Assembly (NCBI GenBank): GCA_033557465.1
Contig: CM066034.1
Coordinates: 985,529,637 to 985,593,636, forward strand
DNA: 64,000 nucleotides
Direction of reading: 5' to 3'
From: Ichthyophis bannanicus
Taxonomy: Eukaryota; Chordata; Amphibia; Gymnophiona; Ichthyophiidae
Shown: one piece after another, positions 43,933-55,002 of the stretch
Layout of the letters: each line of letters begins with the position of its first letter
Position numbering within the stretch: the stretch's first letter is position 1
Position numbers and translations under genes: made by a program
The notes under the pieces: generated by a model
The model's database searches: none
What the model was told of the DNA's origin: nothing
The model's input: the letters and a program-made list of their open reading frames with translations, nothing else

Positions 43933-44519
43933 TCCTTCCTCTCATGCCTGTCCTACTCAAATAGCGTGCATGCCTGTAGAGGTCATATATTTGCAGATCT
44001 GTGCTTCCAGTCCATAATACCCTCGCCACAATTGCCAACATTCCCTTGGTCCGTCTATCTGCGTCTGTCAGCTGTGTAGAGTCCTGTCTGCCAGTGCAGG
44101 CTGCCACCCCATGTCATGCCCTGCTACCCTTTCCTGCATTGCGCCTTTTCATGCTTGCCTCGCCTGTGCCTGATCTGCATGGCACCACCACTCCTCTGTC
44201 CACCCATCGTTGTAAGTATCCTGCCACCTCCGCCTCCACTGGGGGACACGTATTCCCATCGTCTGCTACCAACTGTTTTTCCGGTGCTTTACATTGCCAA
44301 CGCCCTTTGCTCTGGTACAGTTGCTCCACCATGTTTGTCATCAGTACTAGCAGGCACATGGGATGCCCGCAGATATGGCAAGTCCAGCGGCTCCCACTTC
44401 TCCCTCCTTCACTCACCTGTTCATTGCCTTTCCTGAGTGCTCTATCTAGTGTTAGGGCTACATCTGTCTCTGTTCTGCACAGGTCATGCATGTCATCCTG
44501 AGGCACCTTGCAGTCCCTA

Positions 44520-44800
44520 GGGCACACTAACCTAGGACACCATAACCTTGTTAGGCCACCTTAACCTATGGTTCTGTAGCCCAGGGTGCCTTCTGCGGTG
44601 CATTGTCCAAGGGTGCCTAATATGGTGCTTAGCCTAGGAGGCCCTATAAGGCACCTTATGAGGCACCTTACAGGGCACCTTACTAGGCACCTTACTGGGC
44701 ATCTTGTAAGGCACCTTGCAAGGCACCCTGTAAGGCGCCTTGCAAGGTGCCTTGTAACGCTCGTTAGTCTAAGGCGCCGTGTAACGCGCGTTAGCTGCTA
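44520..44800. repeat. Palindromic decamer array, right arm of E3
   Basis: Tandem runs of about 11-12 bp built on the self-complementary core AAGGCACCTTA / AAGGCGCCTT (44630-44760), ending in GTAACGCGCGTTAG before the TIR. Similar arrays occur in E4 (50330-50460) and, in the centre of their inverted modules, E1 and E2. The open frame with repeated RHLTGHL is only this array translated. Confidence 0.8.
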
Positions 44801-45362
44801 CAGCTTGCTGTAATGATGCAACGCCCACACCTTTATATGGGCATCTGTACCTTTACCGCGGAACCTAACGCAAATGATATTACCGCAGTTTAGTAAACAT
44901 ACCCCTATTATTCAAGCTTTGCTAGATCCCTCCTCATGTTATCTACTCCTTCTGGGGTGTCTATGCTATTGCAGATTTTGGTATCATCCCCGAAGAGGCA
45001 AACCTTAACCAACAACCCTTCAGTAATATCACTAACAAAGATGTTAAAAAGAATCGGACCAAGGACAGATCCTTGTGGCACACCATTAGTTACCTCTTTC
45101 TCCTCAAAGTGAGCTCAATTTTCCTGTACACTTTGTTGCCTTTCACTGAACCAATTTCTAACCCAGTCAGTCACTTTAGGGCCCATCCCTAGGGTGCTCA
45201 ATTTATTTATAAGTCACCTGTGCAGAACTGTGTCAAAGGCTTTACTGAAATCTAAGTATACCACATCTAAGGCTCTCCCTCTGTTCAACTCTCTGGTCAG
45301 CAAGTCAAAGAAATCAATCCGATTTGTCTGACAAGACCTGCCTGTGGTAAACCCACGCTGCC

Positions 45363-46094
45363 AGTCTGAAAATTGTCCCCATAAAGGCACATCTTAGAAA
45401 TGCCATTCAGGTGCAGTCGGGGACATCCATGTGAAAATGTGCCCAAAAAGACGGCTCACATCCAAATTCAGGCACAATTTCATAAAGGTTGATACATGTG
45501 GATGGATGTCTTCAGGGGGCAGAATTCCAAATAGGGGACACACTTCAGATGGTCATTCTGCAAGTGGCAGTGGGAGTGCTTCAACACAGGTGTCCCCAGT
45601 TCCTTTTAAAGTTCATTGTAGCTGTGGATAGTAATGGGAATACTAGAGTACTTTCTCCTCTGCATTCTCCAGAGGTATACTGGCAAAATGAGCACTTTTC
45701 CGCTGCTTAATCAGGTATAGATTTGCACATGGGTCTAGACTGGCCAGCCATTTCTGAAATTGGACATAAATATCTAAGTTCGATGGATCACTCTGGACAT
45801 GCCCCCACCTTGCCCACTGCTGTATTTAGACATGTGCATTCTGGGAATGTCTCTAGATTCATCTCGTAAAATATCTCCGGAGTTGTTTCCATTATTTGGA
45901 CATCCGCATGCACATTTTTTGGACATCCAAATCACTAATAAAGCTTCTAAAATGACCTCCATTGTGTTTAAGTGGCCCCATGATGATCTAGTGTAGTAAG
46001 AAACAACATATTTACTTTTTATTTTGCCTCCTTTTATACACAAAATTGTAGAATAAGTATTTATAACTGAGTTTACTTCACTTATTTTTCCATT
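45363..46094. other. No recognisable gene
   Basis: Unique-looking sequence after the CR1; repeated TGGACAT/GGACATCC words hint at an old MITE but no terminal repeats were resolved. Small ORFs show no motifs. Confidence 0.35.
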
Positions 46095-46172
46095 ATTTAT
46101 TTATTTTATTTTAATTTATTTATTTACATTCTCTTATATACTGCGCTATTCTGCATCAGTGCGGTTTACATT
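46095..46172 (-). mobile_element. SINE/L2 tail fragment
   Basis: The minus strand reads GTAAACCGCACTGATGCAGAATAGCGCAGTATATAAGAG then AAATAAAT repeats; the same tail as SINE 1, with only 78 bp retained. Confidence 0.8.
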
Positions 46173-46991
46173 CGCATTATGTAAATGCGAAGAAGCACAC
46201 AAGCATGAAAAGAGGGAAAATGAGGCTGGGCGCTGCAGAGACGGTGGGGAAGAGTAATGCAAAGGAGGGAAGTGCAACTGGGAGTCTGTTGACCTCTTTG
46301 CTGAGAAAAGGGACTGAATTTCTGAGGGAGAGATTGAGACTCGGGGCAGCTTTATGGTGGCAAGGGGAGAGGTAAAATGAAGCTGAGGAGCATATGACTG
46401 AAGCCGAGGGAAGTTGTTTTGGGGCACTGAGGGGATGAATAAAACTTTGAAAGTGGGCATTTTGCCCCTTCATATTCATCAAGAGAAATTATTTTTGTCA
46501 TTCCAAAAGAAGCTAAAAACATTTTTAAATGAGGGTGCATTTAACCGAGGTTGATAAATATTCAGAGATTGACTGATTGTTTTTAACTTTTTATAGTTTT
46601 TATTTTTATACTATTATCTAATGTTTTTGTATTTTATTATGTGTGTTATATTTGCACACCACCTAAATGTGTAACAAAAAGGATAGATTGAGTAGCGGTG
46701 GGACATTGGTATAGTTTACCTGTTTAGTTTTGGTAGTGGGGCAAGATGTGAATTTGCGCTATTGAGATGAAGTGGTTTGTGGTACATCATTATTTGCCTT
46801 CCAGAGAACCCACAATTTACATGATTTTATGGTTCATTCTTATGTATTGAGGACAATAATAACTGTTTCTTGATCCAGTGAAAGGATTTTTACTATGTTC
46901 TCAATATTCAGTTTATTCACAAACCATTGCAGGGAATGTGTTACAACTTCTAATCTTTGGATCAATTTCACTGAAATTCACCTGTAATTGT
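46173..46991. other. No recognisable gene
   Basis: AT-rich in its second half. Minus-strand open frames at 46146-46540 are Ser/Pro-rich, overlap in different frames and look like chance. Nothing identified. Confidence 0.35.
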
Positions 46992-49596
46992 GGGGTATGT
47001 TTACTAAACTGCGGTAACGTTACAGACCGCGCAGTAGGTAACGTTAACGAGAGGTAGGTAACATTAACGTGTGTTATGTAACGTTAACGCGCGGTAACAT
47101 AACGTTAACGTGCGGTAACGTTACAACCCGCGTGGAAGCGTTCCACGGCGCAGTAGACACTGCAGAGGGAGGAGAGAGGGCGGAGAGCTGGGGTCAATGG
47201 GCAGGGAGTGGGCGTGGAGATGCTCCCTCACACTAACGTGCTGAACTGAAGGGCTGAAACCTACTGCGAATGAAAACCTGCCGTTAGATGCACATTTGCA
47301 GGAGAGAGAAACCATTTCAGTGTCAGCAATGTAGGGCATAGGCAGGGAGCCCGAAAAAGATGATAGTAGTGTTCCATCTGTAGCAACAGCATAGTAGCAA
47401 TGTACGAAGGGCCACTATGGTGATGGTGCAAATGGGGCATAGGGGGACTGCAGGTGGGATATGCAGTGGGGGCAACTGGGGCATGGGGTGGACTAGGCGG
47501 TTGCCTAGGTGGCACATAGGAATGCGGAAAATGGATACCAGCAAGACAGCAACAGACCAGGGTCAAACATGCCCATGAGTCTGTGTCCCACAGTGTCCCA
47601 TCCATGGGACATTACCCAGCAGGAACCCCAAGGGGCACATAACATTGACAGGTAGTGCCGGGGGAAGCGTGGACAGCTATGTAGGCACCTCTACCCCAGA
47701 ACCCACACCTTAGGCAGCCACCTACCTGCCCCCTGGATGGCCTAGGACTGCACACCACCGGCACCGACAGCATATGGTCATGGTGGCATGGCAGGGGGGG
47801 GTTATTTGTGCTGGAGGGAGTAGTGGCATCCACCTGCAGTGGACCTAGCCCATGCCCTGTACCAGTACATGGTGTGCAGTGCAACAGAAGAGGTCTGGCT
47901 GGGGAATGTAAGAGTTGCCCCAGGGATCACTATGCTGCTGTGGCAACAGTGTGGTGCAATACACTCAGCCAGTATGTCCAAGAGCAAAAGGTTCAAGTCC
48001 CATCTGTGATCCTGCAGAGCATCACCCCATTGTTTTATCCCACAATGCAGCCACAACAACAACAACATGTGCAAACCCCAATGCAACGGTGCACAGGGGT
48101 ACAAACACCCACTCACACGGGCTCCACTATCCACAGCCTCATGGAGTGTCAGGCTGTTGGCCCCAGCACGGAGCTGCAGTTATCACCAGAGCACTACTAC
48201 TACCCCCTGCACAGTTTAGCAATGTCAGCACTGTGCTCAGGACCAGTGTGGTGGGCAGGGTTGTCAACCACTTCTATCTCTGCACAATGCTGAGATAGGT
48301 GTGGGAGTGTGCGTATGTCTATCCATTGTTTTGTTTCTACCAACACCTCACTGAGCCCACATTTCTCACACTGTTTCCAGCGTTAGCCTGCAAATGTGCA
48401 TAACGAGGAGCAAGGTATTGTGGGGTATGGTCTAGACAGGGTGGATTGGCCAGGATGCATCTGCACAGGGTGGAGGGCAATGGCTAGGACACTATAGTGC
48501 TCAACCACCACCTGCATGGGCAGGGTGGCCACAGCATGCCATGCTGGTAGGTCACTCTCACTCTGACCGAACAGTGACCATGGCATGTCCATGTTCCCAC
48601 TTAGTGCTACATATTGTTTGTCTTTAGTGATACCTGTGTGTTCCTCGTTCTGGGGCCCAATCATGGGGATACCTGCTTGGTGTTTGTGCTGTGAATTCCA
48701 CCTCTGGGTGTACAGGGGTCCCCCATGAGCATGCACTATGGACTGGCTAGTGGGCTGGCTGCAGTTAGTCTGTGTATGGTGGGACCACCCTGTAGGATGC
48801 TGCAGGTGCAGTCTGATTGTGCTGGCGGATGGCAGACTGTGGCATGGAGCCTTCCCCAAGCATCACTGCTGGTCTGCCACGGTCACATGAATGGCTCTGG
48901 CCCATCAGCCCTGGAGGGCTGTCATCGGCCAGCAGGACTGTGGTTGCTGGTATTACAGCCATTCTGCAGGGTACAGGCACCTGTCCCACCACACCCTCAT
49001 TTACAATAGGGGTGATTGTGGGCCCCTTGGGGTATATAGTGCATACCACTTAGACCCATAGAGGCAGTGCTACCTAAACCTCATGCGAGTCTAGCCGCTC
49101 CCCGCTATGCCCTGATTATTGGTACCCATGGCAGCCAGACCTTGACACTGCGTACACACTAATCTGAGTGGCATCCAGTCCCACCTGTGACTGTAGAACC
49201 CAGATGGTAACAGAAACACTTTCAGTTGCACGGGTGGGAGTACCTGTCATACACTGGTAGTGATGGGGATGTGCAACAGGACCTACCTCTAGCACCATAT
49301 GTACTGTGGACCTAGTGCTGGGCACCCATCCTATCCGTCAGGATGAACATGCAACCTGCACAATGGCATGGTCTGTAGCTACTCTGTGTCAGTATCACAC
49401 ACTGTCAGTCTGTCTTACCACGCTGCAGTTCCAGTGAGCTGCAGACCCCATTTGGTGGTCAGCTGTAGGCCACTGTTCTGCATGTGCAATGCATCATGGG
49501 TGCTGGTGGGGTTACCCTATCCTGGCACACAAAGCAGACAATTTGTGTGGTGACCTGCAGTCTGTCTGTACCCAGCCAGTGCTGTGCAACAAGCCA

Positions 49597-50211
49597 TAGA
49601 GGTATAGCCTACTGGTTAGTACACTGACGTTCTAGGTCAGAGCTACTCACATCCAGTCCAGGAGGTCCGCAACCCTGCAGGTTTCCGGGATATCCCTAAT
49701 GAATCTGCATGAGATATATATGCATTAGAGATATCCTGCTAACCTGACTGGTTTGTGGTCGTCCAGGGCTGGATTTGGAGACCCCTGCCTTACACCTCTG
49801 TCATTTACTATTGTGAGTGGGCAAGGTGCAGATGTCCAAGACATCAAAAAGGTTAGATAGAATGTGTCACATTCCTCCTCGCGTCTCACCACCACCCAAA
49901 TATTGTCTATTAGGCAACTTTATGGTGGTGGTAAGAATCGAAGAGGAATGTGACACATTCTATCTACCCTTTTGATGTCTATGACATCTGTACCTTGCCC
50001 ACTCAGAATTTTAACTGACAGAGGTGTAAGGCAGGGGTCTCCAAATCCAGCCCTGGAGGGCCACAAACCAGTCAGGTTGGCAGGATATCTCTAATGCATA
50101 TATATCTCATGCAGATTCATTAGGGATATCCTGAAAACCTGCAGGGTTGTGGACCTCCAGAACTGGATTTGATTGGCTCTGTTCTAGGCAGTGGTCATGG
50201 GGTTCGATTCC
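49597..50211 (+). repeat. tRNA-like module in E4, split by an hAT MITE
   Basis: Box A TAGCCTACTGG at 49605-49615 and box B GGTTCGATTCC at 50201-50211, which equals the box B consensus. Subtracting the 544-bp insertion and its 8-bp duplication leaves 44 nt between box starts, the spacing in a tRNA. The best preserved of the modules. Confidence 0.8.
49638..50181. mobile_element. Foldback hAT MITE (544 bp)
   Basis: Starts CAGAGCTACTCACATCCAG and ends with the near-complement CTGGATTTGATTGGCTCTG; flanked by TTCTAGGT (49630-49637) and TTCTAGGC (50182-50189), an 8-bp duplication with one mismatch. The two halves are inverted copies along almost the whole length (GGGATATCCCTAATGAATCT against AGATTCATTAGGGATATCC; GAATGTGTCACATTCC against GGAATGTGACACATTC). 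No coding capacity. Confidence 0.88.
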
Positions 50212-50329
50212 TTGTTGTTCCTTCCTGTCCATGTCTGATGTTTTGCATGCCTGTGACAGTCATATCTTTGCAGATCCGTGCTGCCAGCCCATAATACACT
50301 CACCACAGTTGCCATCACTCCCTATACGG

Positions 50330-50460
50330 CGTTATAAGGCACCTTACTAGGCACAGTACAAGGCACGTTACAAGGCACGTGCCTTGTACTGTGCCTACTA
50401 AGGTGCCTTGTAACGTGCCTTATAACGCGCGTTAGCCTAAGGCACCTTGTAACGCGCGTT
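50330..50460. repeat. Palindromic array, right arm of E4
   Basis: GTTATAAGGCACCTTACTAGGCACAGTACAAGGCACG is followed by its near reverse complement CGTGCCTTGTACTGTGCCTACTAAGGTGCC, then GTAACGTGCCTTATAACGCGCGTTAG. Arms of about 40 bp. Confidence 0.82.
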
Positions 50461-50562
50461 GACTGACACAGCTTGCCATAATGATGCACCACCCATTCCC
50501 TTATATGGGAATCCAGGGAACCTAACATGGGGAACGTTACCGCAGTTTAGTAAACATACCCC

Positions 50563-53324
50563 TGTGTCTCTCCAAAACTGCACATTTTCTTTCTTCTTCC
50601 CCCAGCCCCCTCACACACGCTGTCTCCCTAAGCCCAACCTCACCAGTTCCAATCTTCCTACCAGTTTTGTTTCAGTTGCAACACAACATTTCACTCAAAT
50701 ATTTTAAACCCTTTTGATTTCTTGATCTCCTTTATTTCCTCTTCATGACCTTCTCCAATCACTTTCCTGTTTTCTTACTTTTTTTCTTGGGTTTCCCATT
50801 TTCCTCTTTCTTTATTCATTTTTTCCTTTCCCTCTGATTTCTAAGATTCCCACCACACGCACACTATTCTCTCAACCTTTCTGCCCTGCACTTATGAAAT
50901 CAGCCCCCACATGTATATTTTGTCGCTATTTATAAGAATTTTTTCTCTTTCATAACCACTTCTCAACTTTTTTTGCTGTCATGCTCTCCTTAACATGATG
51001 CCACCTTGTCTTTCCTTTGTTCCTCTCTGCAGTCTTGACGATGCTTTATATAATAGCTGAAATATTAATATCCTGGGTTCTCCTACCTAAGGCATGCAAA
51101 CAGAAATTGTCCAAGAATTCTGCTGTTGTCATGACAATTAATGAGCGCATTTCTTCTACAGCTATTAAATTCAGCGAAATGTGACCGTCAAAGACAATGT
51201 AGCACTACACCCGGTCCTGAAGGGCCAACGCCTGAGGTCAGCTGGGATGAAAGGCACCTGAAATGGGGGAAATTGTTCAACCTCAAAAGGAGACAGTATT
51301 TGTATACTTTGAAGTTAGTAATTGCTTGTGGTTCATACTGCAATATTTCTACGAAGATAACATAAAATAAAGGTAGTTCTTTTGTGATTATGGAGGTTTT
51401 TTTCCAGGTCACACACATTTGTTTTCTCTTTGGGCCCTTGCAGGGTCTGTTCAGATCTGAGACCTGGCGTACCTTGGCTCACTGATCTAGCCCTGCTTTG
51501 GCCCTATTGAATGCGTAGATTTGTACAATAGCTCTGAGGTTTATAGGACAATGAATGAGAAAATCAGAACTGCAAGCCCCTATATGATAGGAGGTAAAAC
51601 CAGGACTGGTTCAGCTTGACTGATGACCTGAAGTCATCTGGTAACCTTTATGGTTTCATAATACGGATCAGTCTGTTCAATTGACCTGGGGTGAGCTGGC
51701 AACCCTAAATGGGGCAAAATAAGAAAGGATTCAGCCTGTCGTGGTTGAGCTAAGCAATGTGGCAACCCCTGAGTCTCTCAGGCTTAACCATTGGGCAGAC
51801 CAGCTGGTCACCTAGGTGCCAACCAGCAGCTGCAGTCAAAGGAGAATGATAGGTCTTGACAGCTAGACATACTGAAGGAGCCATCAGTGCGTACTGTTAT
51901 CTGCAGAGAAGGTAGGCACTTTTTAAATAGCCTTTTTACCTGGGTGAAAAAACAATTACCCGTGTAAATGGCTTTAGGAAAAAGCCACTTATACTAAACA
52001 AAGTTTAATATTTAAACTTTGCAGGTCCCACTAACTGAGATAAACAATGACACTGAGTTACTGTAAATGCCCTGATACTATGCAGACAGCGCTGGGGTGT
52101 TCCATGGGCATAGTAGGGGGCACTGTTAGCTAGCCAGTTAGTAGAGATGTTCAGCCACTAAACTGCATAAGGTTAGGACAGGTCCTAACTGTACGTAATC
52201 TTGCAATCCAGTCAGCGGCTGAATATCCTGTCCAACCCGATTGCAAAACAGCAATCCAGAAAAACTGGATATTCAGCGCCAGTCACCGGATATGCACCAG
52301 CCAGAATATCTGAGTTTAATTTTACGCAGTGACAGCAGTAGCGCTAACCACTGAAAATGCCCCAATCATGTTTGATTCAACAGTTTTACAGGATTTTTCT
52401 GGAAGGGATGCTGTGGGAATGATCACGATTCTTAAGTTAATTATCAGAATCTTGGGGGTGGCTCTAGGGGGTCTGAAAATTAATTGAGAAGAGGTGCAAG
52501 GCTGGAGATTCACCTGGGGTGCCTATACCTTTGCAGTGGCCCTGCTAGCAGGGAGTTTCTTCAGGAATGTGGAGTTCCCCGGGACTGCTCGATTAGTCTG
52601 TTGTTTTACCAGAAAAGATGCAAAATATTTTCCACTCTTTGGAGACAATTGTCAAGCAAGTGTCAAGCAATATTCAGTTCTGGTTACCATCTTACCCAAA
52701 TCAACCAAAAGAGTCAGGTCCAGTCCTGGTTTTGCTTCAGGGCATGCAGAGAGAGAGATAGTCCTACTTTTCAGACAGAAATCAGAATTGCAACTCCATG
52801 CATGCAACAGAGCAAAACCAGCCATAGACCAAGCACTGAACACCAGCTTACATTTTAATCTAACCCACGTTTTAATTGTGCTGGAATGAGATGGTCCTTG
52901 AAAAGAATGTTACATTCTCTGTGCACTGTGCGACATTTCCAAGGCATATTATACAATAATGTTCCTTTTTTTATTAAGCTTCAGGGGATATAGGGTAAAG
53001 TAGCTAGCCATCACCACTGAACTGTGAACCCAGATATTCGGCCACTGACATTCAATATCTGAGTTGGCCGGATATAGCAGTAACTAAATGACTAATCTGA
53101 TATTCTGCCACTGCCCGGTTAGTTAAAGCAACGAACATTAGGCAAGCCTTTCAAGTGCCTAACTTTCATTGCTTATCAATGAATATCGCCACTAGTCAAT
53201 TATCCCCAGGTGCCACCTCCACACCACCCCCAAAATGCCCCAACAGTAGCCGATTAGTGGCAGGGCATTTAGTGGTGACAAGGATATTAACCAGTGGTTG
53301 GGCAGAAATTGAAAGCAATGGAGG
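50563..53324. other. Long stretch without recognisable gene
   Basis: 2.8 kb of mostly AT-rich, apparently single-copy DNA. 52090-52330 and 53020-53300 contain AATATCTGAGTT and CCGGATAT words reminiscent of 39590-39835, perhaps one old MITE. ORFs at 52484-52889 overlap in two frames and have no motifs. If a host gene crosses this window, its introns could lie here, but I see no exon. Confidence 0.4.
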
Positions 53325-53700
53325 AGGTAGTGAGCCTGGGGGTCAAGTCTGATGCTGAATCTAGTCTTAGGTTACATGTGGGTTCAGTGGTCTATGCATA
53401 CTTTTATCAGTTCAGAATAATTCACCTGTTACTTTGATGCCTTACATCAGCACGTTTAGGACCTTAGTGATAAGTAGATTGGACAACTCTCACTCTTTCT
53501 TTATTGGACTATCACATGGAAGTTTGTAGAGGTTGCAATTGTTCAACATATATTGGTCAAATTGATGTGGGGGGTCAGAGTTTTGACTGTATTATCCCCA
53601 TTATGCAGCCCTTGGGCTTTTAAGAATAAATTTGAAGGTAGCATGCATGGTATATAAAGCCTTGTATGGAGGCTATATTTATGGCAAAAATTGAAATATT
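53325..53700 (+). mobile_element. L2-clade RT C-terminal fragment
   Basis: The plus strand translates, across stops and frames, to LGVKSDAESSLRLHVGSVV, FRTLVISRLDNSHSFFIGL and RLQLFN, aligning with the L2 region LGV..D..LS / VTSRLDYCNSLYLGLP..RLQ. Old and short. Confidence 0.6.
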
Positions 53701-53749
53701 ATCTGCCATGGAGACTAGCTTGGCTTGGGTGGCGGTGTTGACATGGTGC

Positions 53750-54075
53750 TGCCTGGAAGGGAAAGAGCAACCAAAATGGTAAAGGGGATAGAAGGATGCC
53801 TCTATGAGGAAAGATTAAAAGGTTAGGGCTCTTCAACTTGTAAAAGAGACAGTTGAGGGGAGATATGATAGATGTCTATAAATAAATAAATGAATGGAAT
53901 GGAATGGATAAACATAGATCAGCTGTTTACGCCATCAAAAAGTAGAAAGACTAGGGGACATGCAATGAAGCGACAATGAAACCCATTTAAGACTAATAAG
54001 AGAAAATATTTTTTCATTCAACACATAATCAAACTCTGGAATTCATTACCAAATGATGTAATAAAAACAGTTAGT
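53750..54075 (+). mobile_element. CR1 C-terminal fragment
   Basis: The plus strand matches, in inverse orientation, the CR1 at 56545-56976: ATGGTAAAGGGGATAGAAGG (MVKGIEG), GGGGAGATATGATAGATGTC and CATTCAACACATAATCAAACTCTGGAATTC (HVIKLWN). It stops where the L1 monomers start. Confidence 0.8.
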
Positions 54076-54077
54076 CA

Positions 54078-54395
54078 GGAGATTGGGAGATCATTCCAAA
54101 TGGCAGCTAGTCCCGATCTGTGAGCGCCTTTCGGTATGAAGTGGTGCTGTCATTGAGAGCCTTTAAAACCAAAGCCCTTACCGCGGTTAGTTGGAGACCG
54201 GAAGATCATTCCAAGTTGCAGCTGGTCTCGACCTGCAAGTGTCTTCTGGCGCAAAATGGTGACATCACTGAGGGCCTTTAAAATCACATCCCTTACCACA
54301 GTTGGTGGGAGACTGGGAGATCATTGCAAGTGGCAGCTGGTCCCAACTTATGAACACCTTCTGGCATGAAGTAGTGGCATTGTTAAGGCCACACA
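54078..54395 (+). promoter_or_regulatory. Tandem L1 5' UTR monomers, 115-bp period
   Basis: GGAGATTGGGAGATCATTCC (54078), GGAGACCGGAAGATCATTCC (54193) and GGAGACTGGGAGATCATTGC (54308) begin three units spaced exactly 115 bp; units share GGCAGCTGGTC and GGGCCTTTAAAA. The third is shortened. Tandem promoter monomers directly upstream of ORF1 are known in rodent L1s; promoter function here is inferred. Confidence 0.75.
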
Positions 54396-54449
54396 CCTTT
54401 GGAGCCCCTTCAGAGCACCTAGGAGTAGGAGCAGGGGAATTTCTATGAG

Positions 54450-55002
54450 ATGGGAAAAAGGAAGAAGAGGATTGTGTCCGCTAATATCTCTGTCAAGTCA
54501 TCTAAGGTAGAGGGCCCCTTGGACAAACATCTGGTGAGGAAGACTATGGATGAGGTTTCCTCGTCTGCATTAACATCTGTAAGTATTGACTCTCCTACTT
54601 GTATGGCTCCTTATGGGGGTATAACCCAACCCCTTCTGCCTATTATCATTCATCAGATGGGAGAAGAGGATTCTCCTGGGAAGGTGTCTCCTTTAGTCCT
54701 ATCGCCAGTACCTTCTCAGTCTCATGCTGATACAGTGCCTGATGTACATTTAGTGATTCCTTTGCCTAAGGTGGTTCAGATACCTGTATCTGCTGTTGCT
54801 GGTGCATAGGAAGATTTAGCCTCAAAAGACATTTCCTTAAAAGATATTTGGGCCATAGTATCTCACATTGAGGCTGTTTTGACTGATGCTTTGCAACAAC
54901 TAGCGTATTTCATGAATGACTCGGTGGCCAACTTTGTGGATTATGAAAAAATGTTTAAAATGTGGATAGGTACCTTGGTAAAACTGAAATACCTTCTGGT
55001 GG
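54450..55002 (+). pseudogene. L1-C ORF1 N-terminal part, in-frame stop
   Basis: Opens MGKRKKRIVSANISVKSSK, Ser/Pro-rich to residue 119, then a TAG at 54807-54809. The same frame continues EDLASKDISLKDIWAIVSHIEAVLTDALQQLAYFMNDSV, a helix-rich stretch typical of the ORF1 region before the coiled coil. It is not closely similar to L1-B ORF1, so it belongs to a different L1 lineage. Confidence 0.65.

Larger units (their letters stand above)
40716..44905 (+). mobile_element. Harbinger-like element E3 (4.2 kb), inserted in CR1
   Basis: TIRs GAGGTATGTTTACTAAACTG (40716, one G to A change) and CAGTTTAGTAAACATACCCC complement (to 44905), duplication TAT (40713-40715, 44906-44908). The left subterminal array 40740-40880 is built from GTTAACGCGCGTTA/ACGTTAACG-type palindromic words; the right array is at 44520-44800. 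The interior is colinear with E4 over several blocks (41050-41280 with 47300-47530; 41860-42330 with 48070-48540; 43690-43900 with 49440-49610). One tRNA-like module and a 517-bp insertion are present. No long ORF. Confidence 0.85.
39838..45362 (-). mobile_element. CR1 copy split by E3 and an L2 tail
   Basis: A minus-strand CR1 in three pieces. 39838-40149: frame 39895-40122 reads NNMQKYFFTERVVDLWNSLPVEVVEMRTVPEFKKAWDKH, the CR1 C-terminus, with the 3' end AGAAACATAG. 40332-40715: RT C-terminal third. 44906-45362: RT core with the minus-strand reading equivalents of LGPILFNIFVSDI, KAFDTVLHR and GFTTGRSC-type blocks. Joining 44906 to 40715 across E3 restores a continuous CR1 alignment, with one copy of TAT. 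Several stops are present. Confidence 0.85.
46992..50562 (+). mobile_element. Harbinger-like element E4 (3.6 kb)
   Basis: TIRs GGGGTATGTTTACTAAACTG (46992) and its complement (to 50562), about 28 bp; duplication TGT (46989-46991, 50563-50565). The left array 47015-47140 repeats GTAACGTTAACG / GCGGTAACGTTAC words. The interior is closest to E3. It contains a foldback hAT insertion that splits its tRNA-like module, and a right array of GGCACGTTACAAGG / CCTTGTAACGTGCC palindromes. No ORF long enough for a transposase. Confidence 0.87.

Noticed and set aside
44586..44813. RHLTGHL-repeat small protein
   Set aside because: Translation of the 11-12-bp palindromic array.
49597..50211. Functional tRNA gene
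   Set aside because: Box A and B are present, but no convincing acceptor and anticodon stems can be drawn and the module is broken by a MITE; treated as tRNA-derived.
52484..52889. Overlapping 124- and 131-codon frames
   Set aside because: Two frames on the same strand over the same DNA, no motif and no repeat in the neighbourhood to support them.
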